Source: Diorhabda sublineata (taxonomy: Eukaryota; Arthropoda; Insecta; Coleoptera; Chrysomelidae). Taken from it: a stretch of DNA of 64,000 nucleotides. This document shows, piece by piece, positions 35,001-45,519 of this stretch (position 1 is its first letter; the number at the start of each line of letters is the position of its first letter). The notes under the pieces are model-generated. The model was not told the origin of the DNA and searched no databases. It saw only the letters and a program-made list of their open reading frames with translations. The position numbers and the translations under genes were made by a program. The DNA is taken from positions 13,841,653-13,905,652 of the forward strand of contig NC_079478.1 in the NCBI RefSeq assembly GCF_026230105.1, read 5' to 3'.

Positions 35001-37750
35001 ATTAAAATAAAAAATTAAAATTGAAATATTCAAAGTTAACTTTGAAAAATTGAAAATTATCACCATTAAAAAAATGGTATCTTACTAAGGTTGACTGTTA
35101 AAGGTAATTTGAAGGTATATATAATATAGGATATTTCCTATATTTTTTCACATAATTTCGCCTTAAAAACGATGATTTTTCGATATTCTAGTGTTTATGA
35201 AAACATTTCAAGTCAGAAAACCATGTGAAATCTTAAGTGAAATAAAAATGAATAAACAAGCATTTTTTTCCAAAATGTTCGTTTTTTCGTGTAGATTAAC
35301 CAAAAAAATTGCGTTTGATGCTTTGTAAAAAAGTTATGAACGATTATCGAAGAAATGCATTTATGATCACATTTAAAGTAAGAAAACTATATGAAATCTC
35401 CAGATGATTTATTGCCCATATTTTTTTCATAAATCCGCTGTGAAATAAAATCATCGAGGGGACCGCGATAGTATAAAATTACCATAAATAAATATAGTTA
35501 AAACAGATTTCAACTGAAGTAAAAAAATTATCCACTCGCCAAATATAGTTTTTCCAATATTGTAGTCGAATATATTAATATTTTGTCTTATTTACTTTAT
35601 AGTTATAATTATTTAATTAATGACAAAAAAATAGATAGTACATTGTAATGATTGTGAAGCTGTTTACAGACATCTCAATATTTGGAAAATAGACTGAAAA
35701 GTCCTCAATAAAAACTGCTTTAACAAACCATAAATTTTTGGAAATCGTTCACATACATAGAAACAAAATGCTAAAAAGTACATAATCGATTTGAAAAATT
35801 TCTAGTTATGCTCTATTTCAATGCAACTATGAAGAATTTATATGATGGTTACTAATTATTTCTGAGGTATAACAACTAACGATAAAAAAATTATTAATTG
35901 TGTTTAAAATAAATTTTGATTGTAATTCATTGTCTTGTTAACTAATTTCTATTGTATATCTAGTGGGTCAGGAACCAGCAAACCTACGATGTGTCCTAGT
36001 AGTAGTTTTGAATGAAAGATTGAAGTACGAACTACCTTTCAGTTTTGTGACCATGAATATCAACAGTACAAAAGTATCAGTTACCGGTTAATTAAATTAA
36101 ATTAAATTAAAACCAAACACAGTGAAAATAATTTTCTAGTTAGTCATTTCATTCTTATAATTTTTTTATTGTCTATAATAGAAGATTTTTTAACATTATA
36201 TTATAAATTATTAGCATAATGTCTATATATTTTTAGAACCAAGGTAAATAAAGGAACAAGGGATTTTTAATAAAATAGTTTTTGCTTGGTCCGTATAATA
36301 AACGAATTTAGATGAGGTTATATTATGTATTAATTGTATCTCTTTTTATTTTGTATTCAATCCGCATCGCAATGCTTGTTAGTGTTTGTCCCTGATTTAG
36401 AGTGATTGGATAGAGTTTGAGTAAATAGTTTAGGAGAGCAATTTACAGTGCAATTCCTGTGTAATTTGATGGAAGGTCCCTTGGTCCTTTGTTGTGTAAT
36501 TTAGTTAACTCCGGCTAGCTAATAGGAATAACTTCAGGGTTAATTATTTTCAAGGTAGGTAGCCATAGAGTTTGTATTTCGGAGCATCTTCAGAGATTAT
36601 ATAATTAAATTCATATTGTGTCGCAATTTACGAAAATTTTGTTATGAGTACCCAAAATATTACAGTATATTTTTTCGCTATAATTGGGGAAGAGGTAACT
36701 GAAAAGTATCTTCAGCATTTGATTTGCCGTGGTTGATTGTGAGGACCTCATTAAATAATCAAATACAAAGATTCACATTCATTTTTTTTTAAGGACCACC
36801 AAAGTAGGTTGGGACGAACAGATGTAGGGATAGATAAACACCAGATAATGAGAATTATAAATTTGCAAATAAACACTAAAGAATGCAACAATAATAATCA
36901 TATGAAACAATGATTCTTTATATGTTATGTTTTTTCCATGTCAGCAGTCAATCAAAGTATCAAAAATTTCTTGAATTTATTTGAGTTAATTTTGAATTTT
37001 CGCTGTTCGAATTCGATAATATAAATTACAAGATTTCTTTGTTGCTAAGTTTTCGTGAATAACCAATTTCCTATTTCATTGTCACAACATTATTTTCTTC
37101 TGTCTTTTCATTTATTTGTATACGATTAGTGATTCACAAAACGTTTTATTCAAGAATTTTAAAAGTATTTGAAGTACTGACAGGAACTTGCACCTATTGA
37201 ATTGAACACGTTAACTGTCTAATACAAGCGGCAGTTACGTTAACCACTGATTTAAATGTAGTCATGGAAACGTAGAAAATTATCTTTCAAAAAAATATTT
37301 TGACCATTGTCATTTATTATCATATTATATTTATGGCCCTGCTATTGTGATTTTATTCAGAGAAATATTTGCAACTGCCCATGAGATTTCTCTCATTATT
37401 CATCTGATGCGTATTTAAAATGTTGTATGGTAACACATTATTGAATTTTTTTATTGTATGTTGTTGATTGGGCTGAAAAAAGACTTCTTCTGCTTTATTG
37501 TAATTGATTATTGTAGACGAGTTGAGCCTAAAATCCTTTCTGTGTAATTCTCTGAGTTCATACGTATGTTTTATGGATAAAAGAAGAAGAAAACGTGTTA
37601 TTTGTCAAGCAACTTCATAACACTTTTTCTATTCTGGTTTAGTCTTGAAAAAAATTTCTTGTTTCCTCATTTTGGCTTCGACTAGTATTTTTTTTCTTAC
37701 GCATTATGATGATCTCTTTAAAAATCTGTTTTCTATACAAAGTAGTCATT
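32040..37750. other. Long AT-rich stretch, no gene recognised
   Basis: Overlapping short frames at 32573-33530 on both strands have no domain pattern. The minus frame at 33249-33530 ends in NNLLPVKPKNKR, faintly like a motif in insect recombinase-type proteins, too short to call. A short ATTAA tandem (36088-36111) and several poly(A)/poly(T) runs are the only repeats noticed. Confidence 0.45.
36088..36111. repeat. Short (ATTAA)n tandem
   Basis: Four to five units of ATTAA/TTAAA read directly. Confidence 0.8.
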
Positions 37751-37759
37751 AATTTATAC

Positions 37760-38250
37760 TTAAATTTGACTTTCCGTTTGCCGTTGACGTTTGGTGTTAC
37801 AAAATTGAAATGCATAATACCATTCATAGTTGTCGTCTGCTGATAGGTCTGTCATTGTTGACTTCCGACCTAAATGAATTTTATCTTTTCCCGTCGACTG
37901 TTCGTAGCATCTGTCGTAGCAATAGAAAGGAGCCAATCACATCCGTGTGCTTTTTCACGTGATTTTGACGTATGACGTAAGAGCGTGACGTTGGGGTTAT
38001 TTCTCTTTCTGTTTGTTTATGATGGTCTTTTGGCTTTGCTTGTTTTCTCTTCGTTATTTTCCATAATATCGTCCATGAATACCGGATTAAAAAAAACACA
38101 ATAAAATGACGAAAAGCCGTACACACGTCCAAAAGAATTACAAAATTTTTAGGTTAACGGCAGTAATGTCAAGTTCATGAATAGAGTGTAGAATTTGTTA
38201 CGAACGTCAAATGGCAAACGTCACCCGTGAACGGCGAAGTCAAGTTTAAC
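37760..38250. mobile_element. MITE-like element with imperfect inverted ends
   Basis: The left end TTAAATTTGACTTTCCGTTT (37760 onward, then TTGACGTTTG, GTTACAAAATTG, CCATTCAT to about 37828) pairs with the reverse complement of the right end (38174-38249: TTAAACTTGACTTCGCCGTT, GTGACGTTTG, GTAACAAATTC, TATTCATGA). The centre is less AT-rich than its surroundings and has three TGACGT motifs at 37966, 37973 and 37986 and a CACGTG box at 37956. The 83-codon minus frame inside (37881-38132) shows no known domain. The superfamily is undetermined and no clean target duplication was found. Confidence 0.55.
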
Positions 38251-38259
38251 GGCCCTTAT

Positions 38260-39600
38260 ATTATACCAAGTGTATATATCAGTTTTAGGCTTTTAGTCTC
38301 TTAATAATAAAAAACGAAAAAATTATAGAATTCATTTATTTAGATACCTAATGATTCCATTTTAATTATGAAACGTATATCATAGGACCTGGTGGATTTT
38401 TTAGCAAATCAAGTTTCTTACTACAACCATGTGGTTATGATAGGGATAAGTAACTGGATGAGCATTCCTTAAGTTTATGTACACCTTTGATTATACACCC
38501 TGTAACTTAATAAAGAGCCATATTTTTTGTAAGCGATTCAAACTTAGTATTCAAACATTGGAATATTCCTATTTATCAATAAACCACCTTTTATGTGTAT
38601 TAGTAGCTTTCATTGATTATAATTTGAATTCTGTAGATTTTCAATTTTCTGTTCTCTAATCAATTGGGTTTCTGCGTCAACATCGCAACCTCTTCTCCAG
38701 CTTCTAAGAACTTTTGAGTTAGTCATTAATGAATAAAAAGTATATTCCATATCCGTTCTTTTGATTGTCCGTTAATCTGGTGGTCTCAACAATAGAAAAC
38801 CATTTTTTATTTTCAACAAGGCCTTAGGTATGAAAATGTTCCTATTATTTATGTGCTTCAAGATATTGCAAAACATTAATTTCCCTATGAAACTAGAAAT
38901 AAACGCACAGTTGATACAAACTAAGGTCGTATTGCTAATTTTCCCTTCTATTATAATTCATGCATCAAAGGGTAAAGCCACATATTGTGTATGTACAATT
39001 CGCAAACATTTTGAGCATTTTGCTGGAAGCTAATTGTAAAAATCACGTATCATAAATATATCATCCATTAATTGTGTTATAAATTATTTTATAATATTTC
39101 AGCGTAGTATATTTTTGCTTACATTCAATGGAGGTTTAATTAATAATAGTCACCAGTTGATTAATTTTATATTACAATATTTAAATATTGTGTTTTGCAT
39201 TGAAATCGAATAAAACAATGATATAAATTTCAGATATAGAGAGAGTATGTAATTTGAAATAATTCAACGATGCATATGCTTATAAATAGTTTTATTTAAA
39301 GCTATCATATAATCTATTAAGATAATATTGATAATTAATGGTAGGTTTCACTCTTGTCAATTGACTGATATTGACAATTCGATGGGATGAAATTATTCAA
39401 TCACCACATTCAATGTCATGTTAATATTAAATCATACATAATTTTGGCGCAAGTTACAAACATTAGTTTTGCCATTTCATGTATTCTGCGAATCTCTATC
39501 CAGACTTTTCTTTGCTTTGCATATAAGATTAATACTTCGACCAGTACGACTGCTTTTGGATGAAATGCATTGCAGTACTTTTCATACTCCTATTGGAGTT
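38260..39600. other. AT-rich stretch, no gene recognised
   Basis: Short plus frames at 38477-38659 and 38830-39033 have no motif. No repeat structure noticed. Confidence 0.5.
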
Positions 39601-39934
39601 AGACGCTAGGATAGGGGTCGGCAACCTGCGGCTCGCGTGCCTTTTGCAGCTCTTTAAATATAAAGCTGCGGCTTTTTAGTGTTATACATAAAAATTATTG
39701 ATTTCAACAAAAAAATATTTAAAAATTGTTCTAAGTCAATTAACGAAGATCAGACATCAGACAACTCATTCAAATACGTGACACACGTAAGAGGATTGCT
39801 TCATACGCGTAATCTGAAAAACTGCTTCGTCATTTCAAAAACAAACCACAAATCTTGGAAAAGATGGAAGATTTGCGATTATCTGCTAAAATAGTACAAG
39901 GTAGTATAGCTCAAATGCAATATATTTCCCATAC

Positions 39935-40200
39935 AGGAGTCCCCAAAGTTGGACAAGGGGACCAAGTCTGAGCCAGTACTGGGCAGCCGAGGTTAAGCGC
40001 ACCAGCTTGGGCCGAAGTCTGGTCAGCCGAGTTTTGGTCGTGCCTAGGGTTTCCCAGCCTTAACCCAAGACTGGCGAGCCTAATGTTGGCCGTTCTATGG
40101 GAACCCAGACTTAAGCCAAATCTGGGTAACCCAGACTCTTTGACAAAAACATTCCACTCTCATTTCTACCAAATACAAGATAGTATCAGATTGTGACCGA
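39935..40200. repeat. GC-richer subterminal-type repeats, left block
   Basis: Several variants of a short partly palindromic unit recur: CCAGCCTTAACCCAAGACTGG, CCAGACTTAAGCCAAATCTGG, and AGCCGAGGTTAAGC...CAGCTTGGG. A related block lies at 42120-42390. Such repeat-rich flanks are common next to the ends of large DNA transposons, so these blocks may be the two ends of one element nested in the hAT and later split by the mariner. Confidence 0.5.
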
Positions 40201-40419
40201 CGTTAACAGAGAAGTTTAAGTCCCTAACTCTATGCTTACGAGGATGTATTGATATCTAGTTAGCCTAGACCAGTTCCATGCATAAATAAAATATTGCGTT
40301 ACCATAGCAACGAACAATAACTTTTTGTTGAATTGTCAGTGTCAGTTGAAGTGTCAGTGTAAAGTTTGATGTCGAAAAAGTAAACCAGAGTTACGCAATA
40401 AATTAAAAGAAAAAAAGAT

Positions 40420-41345
40420 GTTCACCGAAATTTTGAAAATCAAAAAATTGGAGTATCGAGCCATCATCAAGTACCTGTATTTAAAAGGGTTAAGAGGTAA
40501 GCAGATTTAGGAAGATATGCTTAATACCCATGGTGATCAATGTCCTTCGTATGCGACCGTGAAAAATTGGGCTGCAAGCTTCAAAAGAGGTAAATATTTC
40601 ATTGATGATGATGACCGATGGGGAAGGCATGTTTCTGTGTCAGTCCCCGAAAATATTGATGCAGTGCATGACATGATTTTATCAGACCGTCGAATTGAGC
40701 TAAAACGGATATCTGAAGCACTGATTATTTCATACGAACGCCAATTTGGGCATGAAAAAAATTGCTTCAAAATAGATCCTCAAATGTTTGAATGTTGGCA
40801 AAAGCTTGCAAGGGTAGAAGCGTCGCGTTCGATCTGTGCTCGATTTGAAAACGATGGAGACTTATTAAACCGAATTGTTACTATGGATGTGACTTGAGTA
40901 CATGGAATGGCGTATCCAAAAATCTGCTGGAAAAGTTCTTGCTTCAGTTTTTTGGTTAGGTTAGGTTAGGTTAGGTTAGGTCATGATTGAATAAGGTTAG
41001 AACAATAACTGAAGATTACTATTCGACATTACTGACCACTTTACGGAAAAAAATTAAAGAGAAAAGACGCGGAAAGCAATCCGGAGGTGGTTTGTTTTTG
41101 CAGGACAATGCCCGTGCACACAAATCTCATGTTGCCATATAAAAAATGATTTAGGATTTGAATTACTAGAACACCCCCCTTATTCATCAGATTTGCCTCT
41201 GTACGACTATCTCTTTCCTCAACTGAAAAAAACTTTAAAAGGTCATAAAGTTTCTTCCAACGAGGAGGTAATAAAAGCTGTGGAGGTCTGGTTTGCAGAG
41301 CAAGAAGAAACATTCTTTTAAATGGTCTAGAGACGTTGCAAGGTT
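40420..41345 (+). pseudogene. Nested mariner transposase, nearly full length, broken
   Basis: Starts near 40418 with MFTEILKIKKLEYRAIIKYL, then (after a stop) the 126-codon open part 40517-40897: SYATVKNWAASFKRGK (HTH-linker signature), DDDRWGRHVSV (GRP-like box), MILSDRRIELKRISEAL, ARFENDGDLLNRIVTMDVT (first catalytic Asp kept, following ETW lost). Then KSAGKVLASVFW, a (TTAGG)n run, and TITEDYYSTLLTTLRKKIKE, LFLQDNARAHKSHVAI (second Asp), YSSDLPLYDYLFPQLKKTLK (third Asp kept) and EEVIKAVEVWFAEQEETFF. All three catalytic aspartates remain, yet stops, shifts and the telomere-type repeat make it inactive. Length is close to the ~345 residues of the family. It sits inside the hAT element and so is younger than that insertion. 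Confidence 0.92.
40954..40981 (+). repeat. (TTAGG)n run inside the mariner ORF
   Basis: Five to six GGTTA units. They follow SVFW directly and precede GRTIT, where mariners have about a dozen residues (DxxGIxxIDYLEKG). Confidence 0.95.
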
Positions 41346-41470
41346 AGGTTATAGGTTGGTTATATGTTTATGTCTACCGTCGATTACACTACCGCTCAAT
41401 TTTTTCTTTCTATATTTTTAAGATAAATCGTGTTTTTATCGGTTATTTTTCAGTTACATTTCTTAAGTAA

Positions 41471-41836
41471 ATTTATAATTCAATTCTTTATAAAGAATTT
41501 GCTATACAAAATAAAGAATACGAAGAAAATAATTCAGATGTAAATGAAACAAATTCAAGAAAGGATTCTATTTATAACATTTGTGTTAGTGACAATAGTG
41601 ATTCTTCTGATTCAGAACCATGTGATTTACCGCTTTGTGATAATGATTTTGATATACCGATAGTACTAAATAGTTAGTTAGCTAGTGATTCTAACAATGT
41701 ATTCATTTACAATAAAAATGACAGTGATGATCTGCTTCCCAATGAAGTCCCTCAAAATGTAGAAGATGTTATTCAACCAAAACGGACACTCAGTGAAAAA
41801 CCTCCAGTAATTCAAAAGAGTCATAATTTGCAATGA
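41471..41836 (+). pseudogene. Unrecognised acidic, Ser/Asp-rich reading frame
   Basis: A plus-strand frame of about 120 codons has one in-frame TAG near 41677 and ends in TGA at 41834-41836. It contains EYEENNSDVNETNSRKDSIY, VSDNSDSSDSEPCDLPLCD, NDSDDLLPNEVPQNVEDVIQ and KRTLSEKPPVIQKS. The composition (rich in D, E, S, N and P) is unlike the AT-driven chance frames around it and resembles disordered acidic tails found in several DNA-transposon proteins (pogo-type C-termini, piggyBac N-termini). No catalytic domain is attached. It lies between the mariner and the right repeat block and may belong to the element those blocks delimit. Function unknown. Confidence 0.5.
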
Positions 41837-42119
41837 TAGTTATTACGATTTTTTTATGGTAATACTGATCAAAGTATAAAGCTTTACAATACTTATATTC
41901 TAAAATATGTAACTTATTATAAATATGTTACTACTTATTTTTGATTATTAGAAAAGAATGTTTTAGAATAATTGAAAGAATATTTATATTTCAACTATTT
42001 ATAATTAAAAAAAAAACTAATTGTATCAAAGATTGACAAGTTATCTTGTCCCTCTGATGTAATAAAAAATAAAAATAATTAAATTGTAATACATATTTTT
42101 TTTAATTATGAGCTTGTAA

Positions 42120-42390
42120 GCACATATTCATCTGTAACAACCAAACACGACTCAGGTCTGGGAACAAAGAATGGCCCTAATGATAACAACCAAGCCTGGC
42201 ACACTGTTATCATTTCAGTCTTTAGTAAAGGACCAGCCTTGGCTGTGATATTTGGGCCAGTTGCAGTAACTGAGCCTGGCACCCTGTTATCATACCAGAC
42301 ATTTACCACGGCTGGGCAAAGCCAGGCTTAAAAGCTTGGGCCAAAGTTGCACAGCCCTGTGCTAAGATTGCCCCATATTTGGCCCCATTG
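42120..42390. repeat. GC-richer subterminal-type repeats, right block
   Basis: AGCCTGGCAC(A/C)CTGTTATCAT occurs at 42193-42213 and 42273-42293 (80-base offset). CCAGGCTTAAAAGCTTGGGCC near 42319-42339 echoes the units of the left block at 39935-40200. Confidence 0.55.
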
Positions 42391-42449
42391 TTTCTTCTTG
42401 TATTGGTTGCAAGTAGTCATGCGACATAAAAGACAGGTTTAGATCAGTG

Positions 42450-42575
42450 TCAAATCATATTTTGATACAGATTGAAAGTAGTCGAAACGTCAATTTTTTA
42501 TCTGTCTTTCAAACATTATAAAAAAAAATTTAAAATAGAAGAGATCTAAAATCAAGACGATTTAGAAACATAAAC
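42450..42575 (+). repeat. Dispersed repeat family X, copy 2
   Basis: GAAACGTCAATTTTTTATCTGT (from 42484) and AGATCTAAAATCAAGACGATTTAG match the copy at 20290-20420 in order and spacing class. It lies inside the hAT element. Confidence 0.55.
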
Positions 42576-42789
42576 ATATAGAAAAGATATAAGAAATTTA
42601 AGAAATAGAATCTTGCCACATTCCTTAGATATTTTTTCTTATGAGAAAATTATTAGTTTTTCTACCAAAAAACTATTCGCAACAAAATTTTACAAATTTG
42701 TGGTATTCAAAAACTTTTAAAATTTGTAAATTATAAATTTTGGTTCTCCTTACTCAAAAGACTGTCGACCCCTGCGCTAGAATAACATG

Positions 42790-44630
42790 AAATCTGGTAC
42801 TTATAAAATCCAAAAAAACTATTTCTGAATCTGAAAATAAGTATTTAAGTAAGTTAAACAAAAAGTACAAGTTTCTAAAACACCAGTGCGAGGCTATCGA
42901 TCAAAAATGAAATATTAAAATATTCCATTAGTGTTTTACACAGGTGGTATTGAATAAGAGTTTAATGAGAGTTTACCTCACGAACAAGTTACATTCCATG
43001 AAAATTGAACATATATCTTCAATTTTCATAATAAAGAAGATTGCAACTCGCTACCCTTGTGGTGCAAAAATCTTCATGAATAATAGTCATCATTACTTGA
43101 TTTTTTATTAAATTACTAATATACTAAATAGTAAATTTCGAAACTTTAATTCATAGGTTTCAAGTTTTTGGTTAGGTTAGGTTAGGTTAGGTTAGCTTAA
43201 AGAAAAGACTATTCAAAATGCATGCTGTAGGCAGCAGAAGAAATACGGATATTATTGCATAATATTTGAACATTTGAAGTTCAAATTCAAAACACATCAT
43301 TAGTATTAATTGTATTGTTTCCTCATCGTTTAAAATTTTGAAAAATGTCGGATGAAAACTACCCTACTCTCTAATAATTTAGTAATTTCAAGATTTTTTT
43401 GTATTCAACTTCAACAAAAATTTCAATAAAAATGTTTTAAAAATTCTACATTTGTATGAAACATTTCGCAGTATCTATTACTTCAACCGACCACTAATGT
43501 ACAACGAAATGAGTCATTTCCCTTGTACTAGTCATAAAAAGCCCATTATGGCTCTATCTCGAGTAACATAAGGTATTTTCGTCGAAGTACTAAAAATTGT
43601 TTTGTTCTCTTTCTGAGTTTCGGTTTTATCTTTTGACTATAAATTGTTTAAGCGGTCCTTCATATTAGATAATCGCATATTTTGGTGTCACTTCGTGTCT
43701 AATACCCCGGCTCCAAACACGATAATATCTGTCAGAAGAATTCCGGAATAAAAAACTGGTTGTGTTTATCCCTACAGCGCTTTGTAATTTATTCAAAAAA
43801 CTTGAAAGATTTATTTCTTGTGAATGATAAAAAAAAAAAGATTTTGAATCGATCTCGAATAAGAAAAATGTCTAAGAGGAAATGGAAGATTTGTCTTTTT
43901 ATCGAAAACGATTTCTACGAGACCGAGTTAGTAGTAAAACAAACAGTCATCGTTTACTGAATCTGTATTTTTCCTCCGGCATTACATTAAATGGGAACTA
44001 AAGCCCGAGAATTCACTATAAACGACATTTACCTAATGTCTGCGGTGAGTATGAATAAATTGGTATTTTGGATCTTGAACTTGATCCTTTCATACAAAGA
44101 AGATGTCACGAAATACTATATTCAAACTAAATATGAGGTAGTGTAAAGAATATTGTTATCGCCACTGAATGCTTTTTCAACTTTTATAAGAATTGATGAT
44201 GGAACAAAAAATTATACCAGAATCGGGGCAACCATATTTTTTTTTTTTTTTCGGGAAGATACAGATTAGAAAATGTAGGAGGAAAAAAGACGATATCTTT
44301 ACTATATATCCCGACAATGAATATCGTAATGCTATTTCTTAGCGGGTAATATTTGTACTGCGATATGTGGCTGCAATAAAATAGCCGGCAACATTGCCAA
44401 CAATAACAGCCAAACTATACAATATAGGGTAATATTTTAGTATGTCTCAGCCATTATAACAAACGTGCTTAGTATCGCCGATGTAGTTTTATCTTTTGAT
44501 TATTATTTGATGATTTAAAAAAAAAATCAGCAATAAAATGACTGATACTTGCTCTAATAGGAAGATTTTCGATGTTATTCTTAAAATACATTTACATGTT
44601 GAGTTATAGAATGTGAAAATTGGATGTTTT
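42790..44630. other. AT-rich stretch, no gene recognised
   Basis: Contains an interstitial TTAGG run (43170-43195) and a poly(T) run near 44236-44251. Frames are short and without motifs. Confidence 0.5.
43170..43195 (+). repeat. Interstitial (TTAGG)n telomere-type repeat
   Basis: Five GGTTA units preceded by a T-rich stretch. Confidence 0.92.
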
Positions 44631-44634
44631 ATAG

Positions 44635-44918
44635 GTTTGTTCCAACCAACTAGTCTAGACCATTTTTGGAATGGTTACTTGAAGCGTTTAAATTATGTTT
44701 TCTGCGCAATCTCCGGCTATGCACGGTTCTTATAACGGTACTTGCTATCAACCAAGTATTGAAAATACCGTCCTGGAAACGGTTCACAAACCTAAGTCGG
44801 CTAGAACTCAAAACAGAATCGTTCCTATAACTGCAACTATCCGGTTGGAACATGTAATCTCTATTGTGCAGAATCGTCACCGTACTAAGGACGGATTTTT
44901 GATGGGTTGGAACAAAAC
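44635..44918. mobile_element. MITE-like segment with GTTTGTTCCAACC ends
   Basis: GTTTGTTCCAACC at 44635-44647 is mirrored by GGTTGGAACAAAAC at 44905-44918 (one-base difference in the A run). The 284 bases between are less AT-rich than the surroundings, and a GGTTCTTATAACGGTACTTGC block near 44723 is itself partly palindromic. No target duplication was established. A 142-codon plus frame starting here (44695-45123) runs past the right end and is read as chance. Confidence 0.5.
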
Positions 44919-45084
44919 TTATGTAAAGATATTTTCGCTGAAAAATTTAATTCAACAAGTGATGCTTACCAAAAATTTATCATACAGAGGTCGGTATAAG
45001 TCAGGCAAATCAATTGCATTAAGAAAAAAAATTCAGCTTCAAAGTGAATTTATGAAAAAAATTACAAAAGGAATTCGAAAAAGG

Positions 45085-45503
45085 GTTTCTGTACGTGTTC
45101 CAACTCATACCCATATTGATTAATGTATCTACGGCAACGTTTCTCTACGGAGAGGTAGGTCCGGCGAAGCATTTCAAACTCACCGCGAAGAGGACGTGGT
45201 CCTCTTCCAAAAACGCGGCGCTTCAGAAGGTCCCACAGGAAGAAATCGCAGTCAAGTCACATGACCATGCTGGCCACTCGACGAATTCTCGTCTGGGTAT
45301 CTACTCTCCAAAATGAACATTAAAGTACTCCCACACATATCGCGTGGTACTGCGCCATGAAATAACGGAGCGAAGGTTGGATCGTGGTACTTTTGTCCAC
45401 GTAAACGCTCGAGCATTTTCAGATAACTTTGGCCAGTCAGGAGACGTGACGTGACATGGATACCTGCCGATTTGTCGAGAGCGTTGCCTGACTTACAGCT
45501 CAT
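45085..45503 (-). pseudogene. Tc1/mariner-superfamily DDE transposase C-terminus
   Basis: The minus strand reads LLTGQSYLKMLERLR (family VTGxxYLxML), then AVPRDMCGSTLMFILESRYP where QQDGAPPHYxxxVREYL is expected. Next come VEWPAWSCDLTAI and CDFFLWDLLKRRVFGRGPRP, followed by CRRYINQYGYELEH. The last three match WPPRSPDLTPLDFFLWGxLKxxVY...RCIxxxGxHLEH of a DDE_3-type transposase group common in insects. At least one shift separates the blocks, and the second catalytic Asp region is damaged. The segment is notably more GC-rich than its surroundings, so it is either a fairly recent arrival or derived from a GC-richer element. The N-terminal part is absent. Confidence 0.8.
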
Positions 45504-45519
45504 GACGTATATATTCTTT

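Larger units (their letters stand above)
39604..42782 (+). mobile_element. hAT-type DNA transposon, 3,163 bp, with nested insertions
   Basis: The element spans 39612-42774. Its left end TAGGGGTCGGCAACCTGCGG and right end ...GTCGACCCCTG (reverse complement CAGGGGTCGAC) are the terminal inverted repeat typical of hAT elements. The next left bases (GGCTCGCGTGCC, GCAGCTCTTTA) also follow the familiar hAT subterminal wording. It is flanked by an 8-base target duplication with one mismatch: CGCTAGGA (39604-39611) and CGCTAGAA (42775-42782); eight bases is the hAT rule. No hAT transposase can be read inside. The interior is occupied by a mariner (40420-41345), repeat-rich flanks and an acidic ORF, so this is a non-autonomous carrier or a composite of nested insertions. 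Orientation is arbitrary. Confidence 0.85.

Noticed and set aside
44695..45123. 142-codon plus-strand frame
   Set aside because: It starts inside a MITE-like inverted-repeat segment and continues beyond its right end to the edge of an antisense transposase relic. No family motif, so read as chance.
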